From NCBI GenBank assembly GCA_020543525.1, contig JAHYIO010000031.1, forward strand, positions 186,001 to 250,000: a stretch of DNA of 64,000 bases, read 5' to 3'. The stretch is from Coriolopsis trogii. Lineage: Eukaryota > Basidiomycota > Agaricomycetes > Polyporales > Polyporaceae. Made by a program: the position numbers and the translations under genes. Of this stretch, positions 1 to 12,119 are shown one piece after another (position 1 is the stretch's first letter; every line of letters starts with the position of its first letter). The notes under the pieces are model-generated. The model searched no databases. It saw only the letters and a list, made by a program, of their open reading frames with translations, and was not told the origin of the DNA.

Positions 1-2611
1 AAGCTTGAGGACCTTATCGATCGTCTTCTTCGTGAGGACGTCGAAGATCAGGTGCCGAATGAACAGCTCCATCGGCGTGCGCTCCTTAACCTGGCGTGCA
101 GCACGCTCCGGTGGGTTGCACTGGGTATATGCCGAACATTCAGATGTGGCAAACACAACCGTGTATAGGCGGATACACACCTGATAGTACGCATTCTCTA
201 GGAGGACGAGCTGACGCTGATCAAAGTGCTGCATACTCTGCTTCCGGCGCATGAGCTCAATCATCTTGCTGAACGGCTCATGCGTGTCTTCGCTCCTCAA
301 CAAGAACCGGCCACACCCCTCAAGGAGCATGGCGAGGTTCTCCACGTTGGTCCCAGAGAAGTCGTCCAGGCACACCTTGTACATGTGAAGGATGACGTGG
401 GGTGGTACGACGCGAAACTTCGTCAAGTTGGAAAGGAAGATGATGTTACGCATTCGAACTTCGGCAAGCTCCTTCACTACGTTCTTCTTACGTTGCAGGT
501 ATCGAAACTCGTCGTCAAGCTGCAGAGGATTTCAGTGGTCGTTTGCAGTTAAGGAAGATCGGTGGATCTCATACCGCGGCAACGATCTCGTTTCCTATGT
601 CCGGCATGTATCGATTGAGAATAGCGATGAGCCGAGAATAGTGAGGCAGAAGGTCCGTGCGATTCTTCGGGATTTGGGTCATGAACCTGATTAGCCGTTT
701 TCTTGCAGCTTTCGAGTTCAGAAAGGCGAAATCGACCGCAGCTTGGTCGATAAGTGACCGGTTTGTCGCATCCGGCAAGCGGGCCAGCAACGCTGTGAGC
801 AATTGCGATGGTCCCTGCGGTGCCAACTGGGGAGTGCTGGACGGGGACTCCTTGGGCGTCCCAGGTGTGGGGGTCGGCGCACTTGGCAGATGGTCAGCAA
901 CGCGACCTGAATATCAATCATTGCCAGAGACACCGACTCATCCGCGTTGTCGTCACCCACTTCCTCGCCCTTGCCATTCACAACCACAGTACCGTCCGTG
1001 TCGATCCTCATCTCCGCAAGCTCCTCTTCGAGCTTCCTGACCTCCTCGTCCACGCGCTCCTTCTCACGCTTCTGTCTCTCGGTTGTGTCGTCCTTGTCCT
1101 CTTCGCCATCTCCCTCCAGCCCAAGGACACTCCGCGGAACATAGTCTTTGAGGTCTGGGATTTCTTCGAAGAACCGACGCTCCTCCTCGTCCTCCCACTT
1201 ACCTCCTCCGCTCGACAGGTCTTCGCCATCTCCGCCAAGACCGTTGATACCCGTGCTCATACCGATCTGGATAGACTCTGACTTTTGCGAAGCCGTCTTC
1301 AAAGTCGGCATGGGAAGATACAGCTGCTCGGAAAGGCTGTGATATCGTGAGCGAGGGCACGACATAGAGCAACGTAGCTCCTACCTCTGGCAACTGGCCA
1401 GCAATTTCTCATAGCTCTTCGTCATCTTCTCATAAGCTTGCTGTCGGTCCTCGAAGATCTCGCCAGACCGAATATATGCTTCGTGATTCCTCCTGTCCTG
1501 CTCTTGCAAACGCTGGCGTTCCCGTGAGTATGAGCTGCGTATACAGGAATGAATACACTTACGTTGTGTTCGATCACGAGCTTCTTCGCCACGTTGTCGA
1601 AATACCCTTCGCACATCTTCTTGAAGCGGTCCCGGATTTCTTTCTCCACCAATTCTTCACTCTCGTTCAAAAGGGTTGGGAAAGCGCCATTCGCCTGCGT
1701 AGCCTCTTCGCTAGCGGTACCGGAGAGCGTTCCTTGCTCAGGTGCGGCAGACACCTGCTTGGCGGCAGATGGAGGCACGATACCCAGGTAAGGCCGGGAG
1801 TATGACTTGAGGAAAACCAGGAGCAGCGGCAGGGATGATAGGGATGGGTCATTGGACAACTGAAGGGCGCATGTAAAGCAAACGTATGCAGCGTACAATC
1901 CCGAACACGTACCAGGTCCCGCACGGCCTTCATAATCCATTCTCCACCACTCCTGTCCGGGCCATCCCTGATGATCCCCACAAGTGCAAGTTCTGCACAT
2001 ACACGCAGTACTGGGCGCTGACGCGTAACACGAGCAGAGTCTTCCTTCTCACGTTGCTCCGGGCTCAATGCGGCGAGTGCCGCACGGGAAGGGGGTGCGA
2101 TTGCTGCGGTAAGGGAGGCGACGATGGCTGGCGTGAATGTCTTGGGGAACCGACGGTGCAGGGCAGATATAATCTATCCATGCGCATATATGCGTCTGAT
2201 TGAATGCACGACCACCTCGGAGGGTGAAGAACACGCACCTCGACTGCACTCCAAATGTCCTTCTCGGTCTTGCACCTCAGAATCCCCTCCGCAACGGCGC
2301 CGACGATCTCATCCACGTACTTTTCGAGCGAAAGAGAGTCGATGTCCTTGATGATTTGATCGCGGTATTCGGAGCCCAGGGACTGTCTCATGCGTTTGAT
2401 CAGGGCAGTGTGTCTCTTGAGCGAAGCGTCCAAAGCCTTGCCGGAATCTACGCACAAACCCGTTATGACAAGGCATATGAGAAACGCATTTTGAGCACAT
2501 ACCATGTCCAGCCTGAGTGATGTTCAAGTTCTTCAAGGCAGCTCGCTTCGCCCAACGAGCATGCTCCTCGTCAACCTTGGACTGTATGACCCCGTTTGTT
2601 ACGGAGTCCAT
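1..2611 (-). CDS. UPF2: UPF2/NMD2 nonsense-mediated decay factor (3' part missing)
   Basis: Scaffold of nonsense-mediated mRNA decay that bridges UPF1 and UPF3 in the cytoplasm. The start at 2611 gives MDSVTNG, followed by short exons that join by GT-AG introns. The first MIF4G domain lies at about 2480-1780 (SLKRHTALIKRMRQSLG onward). A charged linker covers about 1310-960. The next MIF4G domain holds FLNSKAARKRLIRFMTQIP (about 740-690), and the third begins near 530 with FRYLQRKKNVVKELAEV and LLEGCGRFLLRSED. These stretches are strongly UPF2-like. The gene runs off the left edge, so the end of the last MIF4G and the C-terminal UPF1-binding region are not seen. It is transcribed away from the P450 gene at 3326. 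I saw no lesion in the visible exons. Confidence 0.93.
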
Positions 2612-3325
2612 GCTGATGAGCTGGGCGATGCTCCGTCGATGTCGAGTGTAATGCAATTGGGCTGCGGCGAGTGATGAGCAGCAGCAGCAGCGCTAGGCTT
2701 ACATGAGAGTTGTAGCGTAGAGGTCGGAGCGCGGAAGCCAATGCGGCGGCTCCGGGTTGGCGGTGAGTCCCGCTCTGGCGCCCCGGTGCGCCCTTCAAGG
2801 CGATTCTGCGAACCACCACTTCCTCCCTCGCATGGAATCTCATCACAAGTAGGGAACACGCACTAGAGAATTTCCCTTTCTCGACCTAGTGATACAGATA
2901 AGAATACGAATATGTGATACTGCTGTGTCAAGGTATCGTGCATACTAATGCTCTTGAAATACGTAGTATCATACTTCAAGACCCCTGGGCCGTGGACATC
3001 GCTATCTGGTGCCTAGCTGCTTGGAGATGTACGTCGTCATCCCGAGTTCTGACTCCTGATACTATATCATTCAGATGATTGACTTAAGTGGCTGCACCGA
3101 AGGTCTCACCGACGCGGAGGCTTTACGGCACCACAATCAGAACATACCCGAGCCATGATGCTGTGCGGGTATGCTTCCCCTGCAGGCCCGTAATCAGCGC
3201 GCATATGCAGCACCTATATCAAGCGACCACCACGGCTCTTCTCCAGCAATACTCCCCCCTCTTCATTTGGTTCAGGAGCACTAGGTCTCGTGTCTCCTCG
3301 TCCGTTGTCGTTCCCAACACCTACC
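2612..3325. other. Intergenic, UPF2/P450 divergent spacer
   Basis: About 700 bases between two divergent starts. Short open frames here show no recognisable protein. Both promoters must lie here, but I see no clear TATA box or repeat. Confidence 0.6.
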
Positions 3326-5608
3326 ATGACTCTCGCCTCGGTGAGAGACGGCGCGCTTCTTCTTCTCCTGGGCATTCTCATTGCGAAACTACTCCAACGT
3401 CTCGTCCCTTTCTTCACTTCACCCTTGAACCGTCTCCGCGGTCCACCGAGCGCGAGCTTCGTGTATGGCAATGTTCTGCAGCTAGCTCCCGATAATATTC
3501 ACCTCGCACATCGCTGGCTCGGAGAATATGGGCCGACCTTGCGCCTCAATGGTCTTTTTGGGGTGCGCGCGAGATATCTGCATTTCTTCTCCATGAATGT
3601 CGGAGGTCTCACGATTGGACAACTCCTCAGGCACCCCGTCTGTACACGACGGACCATCGCGCCATCAACCATATACTGACACACTCGATGGACTATTTCA
3701 AACCCGACGACACGCGGCGAAGTCTCGCCCGTATCGTCGGCCAAGGTCGGATCCACCTCACCGCTTGAGATTCACTAACTGACATCGTTCCCCTCACTAG
3801 GTGTCCTCGTAACGGAAGGTGCGCAGCAGGACCTCAGGAGCAGGAAACGATTGCTCACATGCCAATCTCGTCACAGGTGAAAGGCACAGACAACAGGTTC
3901 GTGACCAATACAATAGTCAACTTTGCACCTGTCCTGATAGCACTTTTACCGCTTCAGAGACGAGTCATGGTAGGGTTTCGGCACTATGTATCAGTTGGAG
4001 CTCCTCGTTTGAGCCGTTTATATAGAACCCAGGATTCGGCCCTGCGCAGATTCGTGAGCTGACAGAGATTTTTCTTGAGAAAGCCGGCGGTGTGCGTTTT
4101 CCTGATACGCCCTACGTGATATGCAACCTCACCGCTGAATGCATCTAGTTGTGCGAATACTGGCGTCGGCAGATGGCCGAGAACGGTAGCAACGACCTTC
4201 GAACGAACGTCATCGAGGGTCTCAGCAAGATGACTCTTGATGTTATCGGACTCGCAGGTACGTGTACAGCGAGGGTCCAGCAAATCTTCACCAACGACGC
4301 TCAAATCTTCAGGCTTCAACTATCCTTTCGAGGCTCTCAACCCCGATCTTCCGCCCAACGAACTCAATAAGGCATTCCATGAGATCTTCAAGACGCCTCT
4401 CAAGCTCAGTGTCGCCAATGTGATACGTAACCTACTACCGAAAGTCAAGCTTCTGGTACGCTTTGTTCGAAGGCCAGTCAGAAATTCATACCGATCCCTA
4501 ATGTATCCAACAGCAAGACGATCGTGCGCGGAAGGTTGACGCAGCCCAAAAAGCCATGCAACGTATCGGCAGGCAGATCATGCAGGAGCGCAAGGCAGAA
4601 ATCATGCGGGAATTCAGCGGTCACGTCGAAAAGAATGACGTACAAGGCCGCGATCTACTTACGCTCCTCATCAAGGCTAACATGGCGACCGACATCCCCG
4701 ACAACCAGCGGATGACGGACGAGGAAGTGCTTGCACGTGAGCTCACTGTGTATTCCTCTCCACCCTCTTCTAACACTCACTTCATCCCATTCAGAGGTGC
4801 CAACTTTCCTCGTCGCCGGCCATGAGACGACGAGCACGGCGACAACCTGGGCACTCTACGCTCTCAGCCTGAACCTACCCATTCAGCAGAAGCTCCGGGA
4901 GGAGTTGTTCACCATATCTACAGACACCCCCACGATGGAAGACCTCATGGCGCTTCCTTACCTCGACCAGGTCGTGCGCGAGACGCTCCGCCTCCATGCT
5001 CCCGTCACCGCTACAGTGCGCGACGCCATCAAGGACGACGTGATTCCGCTCAGCGAGCCGATCACCGACAAGCAAGGGAACGTCCTTCACGAGGTGCGCA
5101 TCGCAAAAGGCAACACCATCATCATCCCCATCCTCGCCTTGCAAACCTCGAAGGCGATCTGGGGTGCGGACGCCTTCGAGTTCAGGTACGATCATCAAGC
5201 ATTCTCTGTTCATCGGGCGGCCCTTCAGTAACAACTTGCTTTCACTTGAATCACAGGCCTGAGAGGTGGGACAACCCTCCAGAGGCGATCTCGAGCATAC
5301 CAGGCGTGTGGGGCCACCTGCTCACATTCCTAGGCGGGCCGCATGCCTGCATCGGATACCGTTTCTCCCTCGTCGAGTGCGTACCACACCATATCCCGTC
5401 TTGACTCCTGGCGGCTTACTGACGTGCACGCTCACACAGAATGAAGGCCCTTCTGTTCACGCTCATCCGCTCGTTCGAATTCGAGCTCGCGTGCTCGAAG
5501 GAGGACATCGCGGTGATGGGGCCGTTCATCCAGCGCCCTTATCTGCAGAGCGAGAAGCCGAAGGGCGCGCAGCTCCCTCTGATCATTCGTCCATACAAGA
5601 AAGTCTAA
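3326..5608 (+). CDS. Cytochrome P450 monooxygenase
   Basis: Heme-thiolate oxygenase, probably anchored in the ER by the N-terminal hydrophobic stretch [14 protein letters not shown]. After splicing, the frame is open from 3326 to the stop at 5606-5608, roughly 540 residues. Landmarks are LFG joined to [18 protein letters not shown], then [20 protein letters not shown] near 4026. The I-helix oxygen-binding motif is in [12 protein letters not shown] (about 4800-4835), the K-helix ExxR is in [11 protein letters not shown] (about 4970), PERW is near 5263, and the heme-Cys loop is [13 protein letters not shown] (about 5328-5370). All catalytic landmarks are present. Region 3801-3969 is cut into microexons of 18, 20 and 12 nt, which makes a naive reading look broken. 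The substrate cannot be told. The next gene is a flavin monooxygenase on the same strand, so the two could act in one oxidative route. Confidence 0.92.
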
Positions 5609-6064
5609 GCGAAGTGTTTGGCGTGTCACGGTCTCTTGAGTCGCCCTCCTCATTCAGTCCTAACCTATGTAATCTACTCTTCCCGCAGACGTGGTTAATT
5701 GTGTCTTCCATTACAGTATGTCTACATAGGCAGCGTGACGGGAAGATGCATTGCGACTTTGAGATAGCATGCGTCATCAAGTATTACGTGCATCCGCGGA
5801 GAGCTATCGGTCGGGCCGGACGGTCGGCTAATATTGTGACGTGAACGAACGCGACTTCCGAGTTGAACGTTCGAACAAGCCTCGGGTCGCGGTCGCGCAC
5901 GTACACAGCGCAGCTCCAAGATGACTCCATCCGATGCTGAGGCTGTGGTCAACTCACTTTAAAGCCTGCTCGATTGTGCTAGGGCAATACACGTCTCTCC
6001 CTGCGCCACAGCATCAAGGCATCGCTACCCGCCCCCATTAGACCGTTGAACTACTCATACGGAT
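5609..6064. other. Intergenic between P450 and flavin monooxygenase
   Basis: About 450 bases with no supported gene. It should hold the P450 3' end and the promoter of the downstream monooxygenase. No clear motif was seen. Confidence 0.5.
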
Positions 6065-7619
6065 ATGGCAAGTGTGAAGGTGATCATCGTGGGGGGTGGC
6101 ATTGCCGGACCTGTCCTCGCGATGCTTCTAAAAGCCAAAGGGTACGAGCCAATCATCTACGAGCGTACCGAAGGACCTTCAGAGATGGGACTCCGACTGT
6201 GGTGAGTCTTCCCGTTCATTGAACAAATACCTAACCGCAAGCCCTTTCAAGTCTACAACCCAACGGCCTCCGCGTCCTAGCGCTCATCCCAGGATTACTT
6301 GACAAGGTCGTGCGCCGGCGCATAGAACATATCATCTCCTATTCCGCTCTTCCAGAGGACGAGCGCGAGCTCTTGCGCTCTCGATGTGCCGTACACGAGC
6401 TGTGCGAGCATGGTCTTGAGGGCGTGCACAGGCCCGCGGTTCTCCGCACGCTCATCGAGGCCGCACAGGAACGGGGCGTCCGTGTGATGTACGACCACCA
6501 GCTGGTGGGGCTCGAGCAACACGCCGACAGCGTCACCGTCACTTTCGCGAACGGAGCGACGGACGAGGGCAGTTTCGTGGTCGGCTGCGATGGGCTGCAC
6601 AGCAACACGCGGGCCTGCTTGTTCGGGCTGGAGAAGGCCACCTTCACGGGGCTCACATACGTCAGCCGTAGCCCTCCGCTGCTAACCATGTGCCATTTGT
6701 TGATTTATCATTTGCGCACCATGTAGACGGGCGGCGTCTCGCCTTTTCCGCACGAGTTCACTGCGCAAGCGCTCTGTCCTCTCTTCAACATCTATGGCGA
6801 CGGGTTCCACATGATGGGGTATCCCGTGAATGAAAGGGAGATTGCGTGGACGTAAGTCTCACCTCACTTGTTTCAGACTGGCAACTGATGTGCGACATCT
6901 ACAGAGTGACCCAGAAGGAGGAAGAGGCGAAAGAATCATGGCGCGACATGGACGCAACCCGTCAGCAAGACTTCAAGGAGGGCCCGTTCTCCAAGGTACC
7001 CTACGGAGGCGGAGAGCTGGTGCGCACTGCGAAGCATATCATCAAGGTGCGTGAGCTGGTACCTACCATGCAAGCGCCACGGGCTGGTCGATATAACACG
7101 CTTGACGCTCCCATCGCAGTACGGCCTCTACGATCGTCCAGAGCTCACGTCGTGGCACAAGGGAAGGGTGGTGCTGATCGGCGATGCTGCGCACCCCACG
7201 AGTCCGGTAAGTGCCGCGTGCCTCTCCACGGCCTGCGTACGGCCACGACACTCACCTGGGAGGCGTATGTCTAGCATGTTGGTCAGGGGGCGAACCAGGC
7301 CCTGGAAGACGTCTACCATCTCGTGCACCTGCTTGTCAGGCACAACCCCGCGAGCACCTTGCCATCGAAGGACATGCTGTCGACGGTCTTCACAGAGTTC
7401 GAGCGACTGCGCATCCCGCGCACGTCAGAGCTTGTGAGGAGATCCCGCCAGCAAGGTGAAACGTGCATCGTCACCGGCGTCGAGCCCTGCAAGAAGCGCA
7501 ACGACGCCATGGTGGCCGCGTTCGAAAGTTTCGGAGGTGCGGGAGGCGCAGAGGCTTGGAAGCGGCAGTTTGGGGACCTACTCCAGCAACCTTTCGCCCG
7601 GGGCGAGAGCGAGATATGA
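6065..7619 (+). CDS. FAD-dependent monooxygenase (salicylate-hydroxylase-like)
   Basis: Flavoprotein hydroxylase of the class A aromatic monooxygenase type, which uses FAD and NAD(P)H. The start at 6065 gives MASVKVIIVGGGIAGPVLA, containing the dinucleotide-binding GGGxAG. The DG motif is in FVVGCDGLHSNTR (about 6570-6610). The second FAD motif is in VVLIGDAAHPTSPHVGQG, joined across an intron at about 7170-7275 and followed by ANQALEDVYHL. It ends ARGESEI, stop at 7617-7619. Introns are about 50-70 nt, for example the one ending at 6251 that joins LRLC to LQPNGLRV. Length is roughly 410 residues, normal for the family. Decayed copies of the same gene lie directly downstream. Substrate is unknown; an aromatic or polyketide ring is possible by family only. 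Confidence 0.9.
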
Positions 7620-8039
7620 CTTCGGCGACTTCGGCGAAGTGTACTCGTAGTCAGTTAAAGATCAGCCATGGGGCTTGTCCACATAGGCAACTTGCAGCAT
7701 TAGAGCATCCACGCCGCGGAGGCGATCGCCCTTTGTGGAGTAGTGGAGAGGCGTATCTACCTTATCAAGACCCTGGAATACCAACTGTGCTCCTCCTGCC
7801 AGAAGCGCGGACCACGAGACTGTTCTTCTAGGCATTGATCATATCGAGTCGTCTCTCCTAGCGGCACAATTGAGCGACAATTGAGTTTCAGCGGAGAAAT
7901 TCACTACAGCACTCTTATGTCATACCAAATAGCGATAACATAATTGAATACTCACTTGACATACCCTAATTCGTGCCAGGCTTCTCCCTTTCGCTCCTCA
8001 CTGTCCTGATCATATCCAGATTCTATACTGCGAAGATGG
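7620..8039. other. 3' flank of the monooxygenase, also part of the duplicated unit
   Basis: No gene. The stretch at about 7685-7830 (around GCGATCGCCCTTTGTGGAGT) recurs with divergence at about 9690-9830, so the duplication that made the downstream relic included this 3' flank. Confidence 0.65.
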
Positions 8040-8235
8040 GCGTGAAGTCAGCAAGGACTTGCGAGGTAAAGCGCCCAACCGGAAAATGGTCACGGATATT
8101 GCCGGCTCCAGGCTGTGCTGGGGCTCTACATACATCGGCCCATACGGGCCGGCCACCTCTCGCACACGAACCACCACATACGACATCACCGCGAGGGCAT
8201 GGTCGCTACTGTTGTCTCAAATAACCTTGGCTATG

Positions 8236-9600
8236 ACACTGGGCGCCAAGGGGAGTATTATGGGCAGCGGCGTCGTTGGACTCGTCTTGGCAATGCTCCT
8301 CAAAGCGAAAGGGTAATACTACGACCCCATGGACATCCGCGAAGTCTCGCAGCGACGGGACTGCGGCTGTACAGGTGAGTCGACGCCTATCCCTGTGCTC
8401 TGACCAATAGCAATGTGTCTCCTGCTGCACGTTTCTTCAAACCTCCAGCTCAGCGACCTCCACGTTCTAGCGCCCATTTTAGCATTATAACTTGACAAGT
8501 TTGTGCGCCGCCGGTGGATAGAATACACCGTATCCTACCCGCGCTCACAGAGGACGATCGCGAGCTGCGGCGCGTCTGCTCTGCGATATACTAGCTTTGC
8601 GAGCGCCGCCTCGGGGGTGTGAAATGGACCACGGTCCTGCGCATGCTTGTCGAGCCTGAGGGCGCGCAGGACCGCGATATGCGCGTTTCGTACGGCCACC
8701 CGCATGTCGGGGTTGACCGGTGCGCCTCGGACATCGTCAGGATCTTGTTCGCCTATGAGGCCGCTGACGAGGCATTGTCATGTTTATTGTTCGGGCGGAA
8801 GCCGCCTTCAAATGGCGAGTCACGTAGGTCAGTCCTAGGCCTCGCAACACATCGACTTTTGGTGAGGAGTTTGCCTCACAGACCCTTTGCCCTATGTTGA
8901 TTTTGCTCAACGCGTACAGTGACGGTACCGCAAGGCCGTACAGAGGACCCGTGCCCTAGCAATCTACTCTGCAGAGAGAGAAACGATCGTGTCGAGTTGC
9001 TAGCCACGCGATGGCCACGGGCGCATCGACACAACATGCTTGACACGCATCGCGCGGTACGGCCTCTACGATCGCTCTGAACTGCCGTCGTGGCACAAGG
9101 GTAGGGTGATGCTGATCGGCGATGCTGCGCACCCACGAGTCGTAGTAAATACAGCGTCTCGCACCACGGCCTGCGCCCGGCCATGGTACTCACCGACGGG
9201 GCGGGGATGTCTCTACGGCATGTTGGTCAGGGGGCGACCTAGGCCCTAGAACACATCGACCACCTCGTGCGCCTTCTCTTCGAACAGAAGCTCAAGAGCG
9301 CCTCGCTTTCGGAGGCAGTATGTCGACGGTCTTCGCAGAGTTCGAGCAACAATGTATCCTGCGTACGTCAGAGCTTCCGAGGAGATCTATCTAGCATGGT
9401 GAAAAGCGTGTCCTCGCCGGCGTCGAGGTTATATGGATGAAGCGCAATGTGGCCATGTACGACGGCTTTGGAGGCGCCGTAGATCCATGGAGGGGTTGAG
9501 GCGGCAGTTCGCGGAGCCAGTACAACAATTGGTTTGCTCTAGATCTGAGCAAGATCTGCGGCAAACGACTGACCAGTCAAATTCGGCGTAGTTGATCATG
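8236..9600 (+). pseudogene. Decayed copy of the FAD monooxygenase
   Basis: Relic of a second copy of the gene at 6065-7619. Matching blocks occur in the same order. Near 8268-8312 it reads GVVGLVLAMLLKAKG-like, matching IAGPVLAMLLKAKG of the intact gene. 8340-8380 matches the segment ending the first exon. 8477-8700 matches the DKVVRRR...PEDERELLRS block, with a TAG in frame near 8590. 9050-9135 encodes YGLYDRSELPSWHKGRVML plus IGDAAHP, with the later GQG lost. 9320-9420 matches the FTEFE/RTSELVRRS block. Many stops and frame changes mean it cannot make the enzyme. Confidence 0.85.
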
Positions 9601-10044
9601 AAGACCTGCTCACATGGACAGAACGCCGAGCAGCTCTACCTTGGGGCCGTTTCAAAGCATCTATGCTATTCCGTCGAGGAGGTGGATGGATACTGCAGGC
9701 ACAGGCGATCGTCCTTTGTGGAGTAGCGGAGTACAAGGGCGCGCATTTTACCTTGGCCAGGCGTCGGAAGACCTCACATACTCCTCTCACCGCAGAATTC
9801 GAAGCGCGGAAGGACACGGCTGTTTCTGAACACTAGCTCGCAACGGCACATTGATCTGGTTGCGTGGTATCCTCGAAACCTGTTGGCGGGGTATTCGCAT
9901 TACTCGGTTGAGGATGGATTTCTATTTTCCGTTGCACGAAGACGAACATGCATAATCGATCCAAGTACCAGGGTGATGGTGATCAGTGGAGGTCAGTAAG
10001 CTGAGAGCTGGCTAAGAGTCTCGAAGCTGATCGATTGGGAAGGT

Positions 10045-10420
10045 CAGGCGCTCGCACCGGAGGATGGCCACGGATTTTGCCGAAATGTGCCGGCTCCGGG
10101 CTTTGCCCTTCCATAAGCGTCGGGCGATGAGACAGCCCCGAACGGTCAAGCGGTACTGTAGCACGCCTTGTACACGTACCACCACCATGCGACTTCGCTG
10201 AGGAATCCATCGCTACTTGCCAGCGATGTTTAGAGCTTCTGTGGGGCCCGGCAGGGTCTGTCCACGCTCAAGTAGCACTCTACCCAGTTACAAACCTTGA
10301 GGGTCGCCAACATCGTGATCGTAAGTCGCTTGTCGTTTGTGACTGTCCAAGGATGCCTCTCACGCTCTAGCTACACAGATTTGTCCTATGAGAGAATTGG
10401 AAGTACGATGATTTGAGTCA
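10045..10420 (+). pseudogene. Second, shorter remnant of the duplicated monooxygenase unit
   Basis: Positions 10045-10225 align with 8055-8225, the upstream flank of the first relic. Shared blocks include CACGGATTTTGCC versus CACGGATATTGCC, the GTGCCGGCTCC-like block and a run of ACCACCAC. A weak echo of the coding start (VANIVIV near 10300, YERI near 10387) follows, then similarity fades. It looks like a third, truncated and older unit. Confidence 0.5.
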
Positions 10421-10967
10421 ACTCTCGTCCTTGAAAGCGGGATCATACTTCGTGTCTCCCTGCACGGTACGCGGCAACTCAATCCCGGATCTCAGGTCCG
10501 CAACAAAGCACGCGCGCTCTGACGCATTGGCACTGTTAATTCCACTCTCGTCTTGCAGATCGCTGCGCTTGCGCGTATCCATTTACATGTCGGGGGTGAG
10601 CTGTCATACAAACTATGTTCTGCTCGGTTTGCCCTGCCCATAGGTCGCGCCTTCGTGCTGTAAACATTCCGGCTCCACTCATATTGCCCCTCCGACCATC
10701 CGCGAGAGCGCTATGTTCTTCACCGTACTGATACAGTGGCGTCATAGGTCATGTTTTCAGCGCGTCCAAGACTTTGCGCATTCAGCGCTCTCATCCACTC
10801 ACATTCTTGTCACAACACGCGCCACACTCCCACTGTTGGTTGTGGAGCTAGTCGCTCATCATGAAAATGCCCTCGTATGCTCATTCCGAGTTTCCTGAGA
10901 GGCATAAAGACCGGACGGGCACTCTCCCTGTTCTCAACCAGCCACCGTACCCACCACCTTTCTGAAC
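10421..10967. other. Spacer before the BTB gene
   Basis: About 550 bases with only short shadow frames. It must include the BTB promoter; no clear TATA box was seen. Confidence 0.45.
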
Positions 10968-12119
10968 ATGCAGACGTACTCCAGACCTTCCGAGGCCCTC
11001 TACCTGCAAAATCTCGGCTCGAGCACACGGAGGCCAAATGGCCCGGAACGCCATCCGGTATGTGTATATGCCACAATCCGGCTGCCCTATGCTAACTGGC
11101 GGTCCATTCAACCCGGATTGGGACACGCTTCCAGATCTCGCGCCAGCACAGCACACACTCTACGAGCCCTCGATCATCTCCCGGGCACTCTCCTAACGTC
11201 TCGCCGGTGTTCGGTCCCGACTGTTCGGTCGGAGACGCCCCTGCAGACCTAGTCCTCATCTCCTCGGACCGCGTGCACTTCTACACACACCGGCAGCGCC
11301 TCCTGCGCGCCTCTACCAACGCGTTCGGCGGCCTCCTCCTCCAGTCCTCGTCCCCCATCTCAGTCCCAGAACACTCGACCGTCTTCAATGTCATCCTCCA
11401 CATCGTGCACGGTCTTTCATGCGTCCAGCAGAGCCCTCCGCTCGAGACGATCGAGAACGCACTCGACGCCCTGATCGCGTACGGGGTCAACCTCAAGTCA
11501 CTCGCCGGCCCCTCGCAGCCCATCCACCAACTGCTGCTCGCGCACGCGCCTTTCCGGCCCATCGACGCCTACGCGCTTGCGGGCCACCACAAGCTCGAGG
11601 AGACGGCGGTCGCGATCTCGGCGCATTTGCTCGCGTACGATCCTTCGCAGCTCACGGACGCGGTGACGGTCAAGATGGGCCCGGTCTACCTTCGACGGCT
11701 GCTCGACCTGCACCAGGCGCGGATGAAGGCCCTCAAGGATATCGTGCTGCGCCCGCCTGGGACGCATCGGCCGACGGAGAAGTGTGGGTTGGGGATGCAG
11801 GGGCAGTTGACGCAGGCGTGGGCATTTGCGGTTGCTCAACTTGCGTGGGACGCTGCGCCGGGTGAGTTTTCTGAGGGTCGGACGATTATGTGCGTGTTGT
11901 GTATCTGACCATGGACGCGGGGGATGGCAGGTATCTCGACGCATGCGCTTCAGTCGTCGTTTGAAAAGGCGGGATCGAAGATCACATGTCCGGAGTGCAA
12001 GGCAGTGATGCACGCGCGCATTCAGCAGATCATCCAGGAGTGGTCCGCTGTGAAGGTGAGTGCCTGGACCGTCTGCTGAAGGAACTTGGACACTCACATT
12101 TGCGTAGAGAACTATCTGA
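10968..12119 (+). CDS. BTB/POZ-domain protein with a C-terminal CxxC segment
   Basis: Start at 10968 (MQTYSRPSEALYLQ). Exon 1 is 90 nt, ending at 11057. Intron 11058-11134 has a canonical CTAAC at 11092-11096, and the joined frame continues as ISRQHSTHSTSPRSSPG into the BTB core (DLVLISSDRVHFYTHRQRLL, about 11248-11308). A helical region follows to LAWDAAP. After an intron at about 11860-11930 comes a short tail with TCPECKAVMHARIQQ. The last exon is only 12 nt (RTI and stop, 12108-12119). About 315 residues. BTB domains mediate dimerisation and often Cullin-3 adaptor or transcription roles; which applies here is not visible. Without the 11058-11134 intron the 5' part looks frameshifted. Confidence 0.8.

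Noticed and set aside
3801..4025. P450 thought to be a pseudogene because of frame breaks
   Set aside because: Splicing three microexons restores the normal family sequence with consensus splice sites.
11036..11191. Alternative BTB start (MARNAIRYVYMPQSG...) with a frameshift
   Set aside because: It ends in a stop before the BTB core, while the 10968 start with intron 11058-11134 stays in frame and has a branch site.
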